A DNA stretch of 64,000 nt from Fomitopsis serialis (Eukaryota > Basidiomycota > Agaricomycetes > Polyporales > Fomitopsidaceae). Location: the NCBI RefSeq assembly GCF_022376445.1, contig NW_025954972.1, positions 434,001 through 498,000 of the forward strand. The letters are read 5' to 3'. Of the stretch, positions 57,389 to 64,000 are shown in pieces. The stretch's first letter is position 1; each line of letters begins with the position of its first letter. The notes under the pieces were generated by a model. That model searched no databases. It was not told where the DNA came from and was given only the letters and a program-made list of their open reading frames with translations. The translations under genes and the position numbers were made by a program.

Positions 57389-58384
57389 TCGTCCGATTTT
57401 GCAGTCGCAGACTCTAGTGCGCGCTGAAAGTCCATTGAACATCTCGTCACGGCCCGGTCAACTCAGACTCTCACATCCCGACAACGAGACACTGCTTCAG
57501 ACGATTGCTATTTCTCTTTTTCTTCAAGTTGTATGCTGTGACAGTGCTATCGAGATACACGTTCCGTAGGCAAACCGTCATAATGTCATGCACGTGAAAG
57601 CAGTGCAGCTGGGCCCTTACCCGGCGTCGTGATGAGCAAGAGAGGCAACGGTGTTGACGGCAGGTGACATACACAACCAAAGATGTTGGCATCATGTTGC
57701 GGCTCCGTGACGTCTGTTTATGACTAGCAGAGGTACTGACTACAAGTGCTGGGAATCGATCATTTCGTTTGGGTAGCGGGATCGGCTCGTGCCAGTGATA
57801 TCAACGCCTCGGCAAATAATCTCAAGAGCACGTCCGAAGGCGATTCTGGTGGACGGCGCACTACGTCCTGTCCCATAGTTGTTATATATGCTAAATATCG
57901 GTACAGAATCGACAGAGCGTCATTCTTGTGTCAATGGAACAACGTTAGCGATTGGTGTGCTTAAGTTTAGAGCTCCGGATCCGAGTGAGGTCCGAGTTGT
58001 GTGCCTTCGGAACCCTGACCCTCGAACATATGCAACGTACGCCTATGGACAGGATGGAACGGTCGCAGGGCCCTGCCTGTGGTCAAAGCACCCAACTGGC
58101 ATTTTAGTGTTTAGACTTAGACTTCTAGTCCAGGGCCGTCAACTTAACCGGTTCAACAAATCCGTCTGAGGTCGTATCTGCCGCCGCCAGCCTGTATGTA
58201 CTAGCTCATGAGCTAGACGATATTATCATACACGGCAAGAGAACCTTAGACAAACAGATGACCTCGTCGCAAGTACTGTCATCCACCGTACCATGAGTCG
58301 GTGACGGCCACGGAAAATTCTTGTGCACAGACCCGTAGGGAGGTCCGAGGAGAGACAGACGGCTAGCGGCTCAGTCATATGGTA
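57389..58384. other. Spacer after velvet gene 2
   Basis: About 1 kb, no gene supported. Confidence 0.4.
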
Positions 58385-59275
58385 CTCTGAAATTTAGGAG
58401 AAGGATCAGCGCAGATGCATGTCACTGGCAATGACCAGCGACCATACTGTGGACGCGACATACCTTGACAACGGTTCATTCCCTCGTCATTGGAGCAAGT
58501 TTGTTTTTCACAGCGTGCATGCCAGCTCTCCTTCTCGAGTGGCCGTAAAGTTGCTCGCAGCAGGTGCGTTGGCAATTCTGTTTAACGGTATAAAACGCAG
58601 TGCAGTGGCCTGAGCACCACTCTGCCCCTGCAGGGCATCATAGATCCGGGGAGAAACGTACTTGGTCTCGCATCCCTGTTCTACGTCACAGCCTGGCGTC
58701 TCGTCTCTGAGTGCCGGCGCAGTGGTGGAGCAAGTAGCAAGGACCGTGGTAGTGCAGAAGATTCGGAGCCGAGCTTGCGATCGATCACTGAGGTGCAAAG
58801 GCAAGTACGACGAAAACAGCGGCTGTGATGGCCCAGCGTATAACTTCAGTGCGATACCATACTTGACAGCAGCGTCAAATCCTGTGGAGATGATCTTGAA
58901 GGACAACCCGAAATGTGCCGCGGACATACGGAGGACGACACCGAGGATGTCGTTACTCTCATGAACGGGGATGGCACTTCGTGATGCATGCGCAACAGGC
59001 AGAAGTTGAGGAGATCCTTAAAATTATTAGGATACGCCGCAAGTGCTTAGGTGGGCCTCACTCGGATGCACATAGAAGATGACCTAATCAGCCGAAGCCA
59101 GATGAGATCAGGGACTCGTGAGGTAGTGCCAACATCCAGCATACCTATTTGCCTCTACAAAAACGTCGAAATGACTATGGTGACGTGTTGACGTGTGCTC
59201 AACAGCGGTTCCATCATCGGGCCCATTCCCACCTACTAGTACGCCGGAACGACTGTCGATAGTCACGCAGGACAG
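58385..59275 (-). pseudogene. Decayed copy of the BTB-domain gene
   Basis: On the minus strand fragments follow the BTB gene at 50.5-51.7 kb in the same order: a GGAATGGGCCCGATGATGGA-like segment, a MLDVGTTS start of the BTB core, PNNFKDLLN (intact copy ANKFKDLIN), VKYGIALKLYAGPSQPLFS (intact copy LKYGFAPQLYATPSQPLFS) and THLLRATLRPLE (intact copy THLLRATLLPLE). The fragments lie in different frames with stops and a missing part of exon 1, so no protein is made. Confidence 0.75.
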
Positions 59276-60267
59276 GTCAGTATGCTAAGACATGCCAAAG
59301 TGCCCATACATTTAACAAGGCGCAGTGACTGCCAAACGTACTGTGAGAGGGCAAAGGGTTAAACCGATAGCTGTACGGTGAATTGGTATGTGTGCGCACG
59401 TTTTCCGTTCTCTGGATCCTGTCCGGTCACTGTACCAATTTTTGTCACTGCAACGTCGACAATGTACTCACGGAACGGGTGCATGTCAATGGTGTTTCGC
59501 GTCTTCGTACGTCTTGCCGGAGGGACAGACTGTATGATATATTGATGTCTATGTCATTCGTAGAAATGGTACTCAAGCTAGCAGAACCGCAATCTCAAGT
59601 TGTTCACGAGTAGAGTCACGGTCTGTCACGGTAGTACGCCGTATCTGGAGATGCTGACTCAGCATCGGGTAGCCGAGATCGCACGATGCGGCGCGTGTAG
59701 AGTTCGGCGCCTCTTCGAACCGATCTCTCTCCGCCACGCTCCCCAAACGCTCTCCGCGCTGCGTCCGCTCGCACATGTCACAACTACGCGCGACAGGCAG
59801 CAAATGCTTATTTACACGGTTCTGTCAGATAAGTACAGGCAGCCGGGATATCGCGGTGGACCCTGGCAGACCCTGACAAGTGCGTGACATTAAGACGTAC
59901 TAAGCATGATATTTACATATGATCTTTAATTGTGTGTCCGAGTCGAAGACACGAAGTGCGCTGCCCTCCTCGTTGTCCCAGCGAATGGTCTAGGCCGTGA
60001 GTTTGTGACATGACATTTCTGTCCTCCACACTGAGTACTGAGTACTGAACGTGAACGTGCGGCGACGACCAAAGTGTCCGTCGTGCCACTTCTCGGGTCT
60101 GACCTTCCCCAGCCAGCAGTTCGCCGTGGTCCCAGGAAGCATACAAGAGCCTCGCCGCCAAACACAAGGCGTCCATCACTATCCGCACCACCTTTCGTCT
60201 GGCTGTGTTTTGAGCGCGTAAACATCCACGTCCACTCCGTGTAAAGCAATCCTCGTCAAGTCTGCAG
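59276..60267. other. Upstream region of velvet gene 3
   Basis: About 1 kb between the BTB pseudogene and velvet copy 3. No gene supported. Confidence 0.4.
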
Positions 60268-61564
60268 ATGTCTTCTCCTTCTGCACTACCAATCGGAAGG
60301 CCCATCACATTTATCGCTGGTCACTTTGCAGGAAAGACCTTGCGCGTACAGCTCGTTGAGCTACAGAAGGCCGATACTGGACGCAAGTACGTTGTATCAA
60401 GCCCTGTGCGCGTGAGTGGTAATAATTAGTCGATATCAGGTTTGGGTCGAAAGACAGGAGACCACTGGACCCGCCACCTGTAGTGACCATGCAGGTGTTC
60501 GAAGTCATGAACCCGGGGACACCGAGGGAGGAAGAGCGACAGTTGCAGAACCTGACGTACGTCCCTCATCTCGCTCTGCTTATCGACATGTCGTGATCCG
60601 GCTAACTCGGATGCAGCGAAACGGCCAGCTATGGTTTCCTCTGCTTCGTAGACCTGTTCTATGCCCGGGACCAAGAGCCTCTGTCTCCTGCGAAGAACAA
60701 TATGGTTGGTCCTGGACCGTTCGCGTCGGGATCGTCGCCATCATTGCAGGTACAATTCACAGAGCCAGGCCACGTCCGTGTACCAAGGGCAAACGTCGCC
60801 CGTCCCACGTATCCCCGTGCAACGGTGCCTATGGTTAGCTCGATGATCGCTGGGCGACGGGGCGCAGTTCGTCCGCCACGTGCCGGGCAAATGCCGGTAG
60901 GCGCTGCTACGTTCGCAGGACCCGCTATTACTGGGCCTGAGCCAGCGACAATCGTTAATCCGAATTCGCCAACCGCAAAGAGTGAGCCTTGCACTGCACT
61001 CCTCAACGGTACATCAATCGTTTCTTCTACTTCTGTCGAGTATGCGAACAGTGTGTCTCTGATGTTCATCTTCAACGTGCGTATACATACATCCTCCCCG
61101 CGGACATGACAGCGCTCACATATACCAGGACCTGGCCGTCCATGAGGAGGGACTGTTCCGTCTCCGCTACAGGGCGTTCAACACATTCAACGTCGCGCTT
61201 GGAGCAGCGCCGATGCCCGTTTTGGCAGAGTGCCATGGTGGCCCCTTCAGAGTCTACAACACGAAAGAATTCCCCGGCTTGCGCGTGGCGACTGACCTGA
61301 CCAAAGTACGTGCATCGCACCGGCTGTAGCTTGCTATCAGATTACAACGCTCATGCACGGGCGCCCTCTGCCCAGCAAATCTCACTGGCGGGCGTGAGAG
61401 TCAATGCTCGCGAAACCGAGCGGAAGCGGCGCAGGACTTCTGGTGGTAGCAGTACGTTGGCGGTTCTTGCGCCTGCACCTGAGCCCGTTGTACAGGAGCC
61501 GGAGCCTTCTTTCGCAGACGGACATTGGAGTTCATACCCATTCTCGTGGCCTGCTGGAGCCTGA
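60268..61564 (+). CDS. Velvet-domain regulator, array copy 3 (type A)
   Basis: Exons 60268-60386, 60440-60556, 60617-61076, 61129-61305 and 61376-61564 give 353 residues, all in frame. Blocks: FIAGHFAGKTLRVQLVELQ, KDRRPLDPPPVVTMQVFEV, SYGFLCFVDLFYARD, a Pro/Ala/Arg-rich insert (about residues 105-225), CTALLNGTSIVSS, LMFIFNDLAVHEEGLFRLRY, PMPVLAECHGGPFRVYNT and QISLAGVRVNARETERKRRR. Exon 2 has the same size (117 nt) and phase as in copy 1, and exon 4 has the size of copy 2. The insert sequence shares almost nothing with the other copies, whereas the domain halves are conserved. Expected to be nuclear and to dimerise with other velvet proteins. Confidence 0.88.
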
Positions 61565-63786
61565 CGTGACAGAGCGATCCAGACCCTTGCTACTGAGGCC
61601 GCCCGCAGTGTTGTAATGGGATCTACGGGCAAATGGGAATTTGGCATTCTCGCACTCTATTCAAAAGGTCAAATTGGCAATATTCAAGGTGCGATACGGA
61701 CTTAACCGTGCTATGGGCGGCGGTGGCTCAGAATACTATTTACACACGATCAGCATATAGATTCCAGACGGTTACCCTTTACTTACCGAGATTCGGGATG
61801 CTACGGCATGTTCGCTGAGTGTGATAGATCGCGCGCCAGGGCGCCGCGTTCTCGGCCTGCATGCAGCTCTGGCAGCACTGGTGTAAGGACAGAGTCAGGG
61901 TTGCCGGAGCTATCGCTATTGGCAGATGCAGCCTGTTCGTCGGCCATGGTGTGACTCGCGAGGCACGTTGACGAAGTCGCCGGATAGGGAAGGGGCGAAA
62001 CGGGACTGACGACCTGGAGGTGTCCACCGAGACCACGAGTGAAGCTTCTCGGGCTACGGAATGCCTCTGGAAGACGAAGTGGTACTCGGCGTACGACCAT
62101 TCCAATATATTGTCACCGATTCCAAAGCGCGTCCCATGGACCGAGGACCCAGTCGCGACGCGACGTGAGGCGCATCAGTCACGTGTCTTCCTCCCGCACC
62201 CCCTTCGCTGGTTCAGTACGGCGACTTGTTCACTGCAAGTGCTAGTAACTTAGCAAACCGCTGGTCATCCAATAACCATTCGAGTCGTTCCCTCGTTCCC
62301 TGTGCTGCGCTCTGCTGCATCTGGCTGTGTTTTTTTTTCACCGCGGTCACCCGTCATACGCAGATGAAGACACCAACTGTCCTGAGTGAACAACGACAGC
62401 AAGACCGGGTCTGATCACCTACGGGCGTATTCACCACCAGCCCTTGCGCAATTCAACCTGATCGTACGGAGACACCACCGCGAGGACTATGCATCGCGGC
62501 TTGGGGGCAACTTGGGGGCCCGTCACCTCACCCGATCTACCCAAGATCTGCCTTTTCTCCGTTGGCAGTATGTGACGGGATGCGACACAGGAACCTTACT
62601 GGCAAAGTGAGCCTGCTCGTATCCGGCCCGACCGTTGCCACCTCGTTCTACTGACCGTCTGTGGTCGCTATGCAGTCTAAAGGACTTGGGTCATTGCTCA
62701 CCAAGGTATGTCATTGTAATAACTCACCCTTTGTGCTCAGCCCGTTCCTCGTTTCTCCGGGTGCCGAGAATGAGCTGAGGCGGCCCTGCAGCGGGACATG
62801 GCTGTTCCAGCACGGTTTTCTGCGGAAGCTACGTTGGGTCCGAGTCGTTGACATAGGGGGCTCCATAGTGCCCGCCCGCTTGTCGGGCTCGCACGAGTGT
62901 CGATGAGTCTGAACGCCAGGCGCCTGGCCCCGCCCGGGCCTTCGAGTGGAGCCAACCGCGACACTATTGGGCCACTGTCGCCGTCAGACGAGGAGGTAGA
63001 TGACCGGCCTTTCGGGTTGAGGAGCGACTCGCGCGTCTCTCGCAACTCTGATATCGCCCTCAACTAGCTCGTAGGCGTGGCGAATGGGAGGCAAAGTTCT
63101 CAGCGTTGCCTGCAGTGCTCTATCAGTGATGGTGAGATTGTTCAGCCTGCGTGCGACGGCTTACCACGTTGAACTGCTATTTAGACAGGCTGCTTCAAAG
63201 CATGGTTTACCTCACAAGATATTCGATGACGAGGAGACTGGCTATACACCCAAGCGGTCAGTCACATACTTACGCCGCTGCACAGGGCCTGTGGCCGGGA
63301 CACCCCATCGCCTGGCGCGAATCGACGCACAACACTACATAGCCTTCAGTTCTGGGCTACAGTTCTCGCGATGAAGTTAGGAGGCCTTGGGTCGGGAACG
63401 GTCCTCAAGCCTCGAAAGACTTCCTAGCTGGCCTTGCTTGTCGCTGTCGTGGTCGAATACATTGGGACTGCAGCCTGAAACGGAGCAGTTGGTGAAGCCG
63501 ATGAGGGCGGGGTCGCCTCGTTTAGCGACTAGAGGGCGCAAGTTACGCCGACTCGGGCCTGTTCATTGAGAGACCGGATGCGCCTGTGGTGCTCGAAGAG
63601 CCGTGGCCTCTGTTGTTGACCATGAAAGCCGGGGAGTACTCCAGGTGGGTGATTATTAGACCACCAATCTACCGGGCGTAACCAATGTTGAGCAAACACA
63701 ACCCTGCAGAGGGAACGGGTGGCAGCAGAGTACATATATGACAGCCACAAGTTTGTTTTCTCTCAATCACCATAGGCTTGCCTACA
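61565..63786. other. Spacer between velvet genes 3 and 4
   Basis: 2.2 kb. Minus-strand open frames at 61801-62105 and 62737-63063 are Ser/Asp-rich and unrecognised. A poly-T run is at about 62331-62338. No gene supported. Confidence 0.4.
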
Positions 63787-64000
63787 ATGTCCGTCCAAGA
63801 TAGACGTACGGTATGTGCTTCCGCCAGTCTGTTCAGCAGTCTTTGATCTAAACGCCCACAGAACCCCGGCATCCAACGTGGACTGGCAAGGACGACACCG
63901 ACGTTGATTGGTCAGCCGGTTCTTTTCACAGCAGGCCCGTATGCTGGTCGGGTTATCCGTGCCGACCTCGTGGAATTACAGAAGGCCGACCTGGGTCGAA
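63787..64000 (+). CDS. Velvet-domain regulator, array copy 4 (type B), 3' partial
   Basis: Exon 1 (63787-63810) is a 24-nt exon coding MSVQDRRT, and exon 2 starts at 63862 and runs off the window. The visible part of exon 2 holds IGQPVLFTAGPYAGRVIRA and DLVELQKADLGR, aligned without gaps to copy 2 (GPFAGRTIRAQLVELQKADLG). The 24-nt first exon and phase-0 first intron are the same as in copy 2. The remainder of the velvet domain should lie to the right of the window. Confidence 0.8.

Overview
The window is nuclear DNA of a filamentous basidiomycete, most likely a wood-decay agaricomycete such as a polypore. Genes are broken by many 41-75 nt GT-AG introns, neighbours are close and on both strands, and the proteins (velvet factors, copper-fist regulator, multi-exon P450, CRH-type GH16, histones with introns) fit that group. 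No bacterial, organellar, rRNA, tRNA or CRISPR feature was seen. Gene models were built by hand: an intron was accepted only when it joined homologous blocks in frame, and the exon lengths of every multi-exon model called intact add up to whole codons. Junctions may be off by one base where the spacing was tight.

Layout. 1-9 kb is conserved housekeeping: the C-terminal part of Sea2/WDR24 (SEA/GATOR2 complex), a DCR2-like phosphatase, mitochondrial ribosomal protein uL23m (two frame breaks) and a copper-fist transcription factor whose first coding exon is only ATG. 9-25 kb is accessory and repeat-rich: a short inverted-repeat transposon with a 9-bp target duplication, then a diverged multi-kilobase segment present twice in direct orientation and apparently once inverted, each copy carrying an intact gene for a ~100-residue Cys/His-rich protein. 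A fourth, shorter member lies alone at 33.6 kb.

25.7-50 kb is dense core genome: kinetochore Nnf1, a coiled-coil protein of unknown function transcribed divergently from it, nucleoporin Nup85, an F-box pseudogene, a divergent histone H4/H3 pair, tRNA/RNA cytosine-5 methyltransferase Trm4, an unidentified 380-residue protein, a secreted aspartic protease, a cytochrome P450 and a CRH-like GH16 enzyme.

50-64 kb holds the most striking structure. A BTB-domain gene is followed by two velvet-domain genes, then a decayed BTB copy is followed by two more velvet-domain genes, the last cut by the window edge. Exon patterns alternate (A, B, A, B), which implies that a BTB + velvet-A + velvet-B block was duplicated in tandem. 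Velvet regulators control development and secondary metabolism in fungi and, as far as I know, are usually dispersed single genes, so a local array of four deserves attention.
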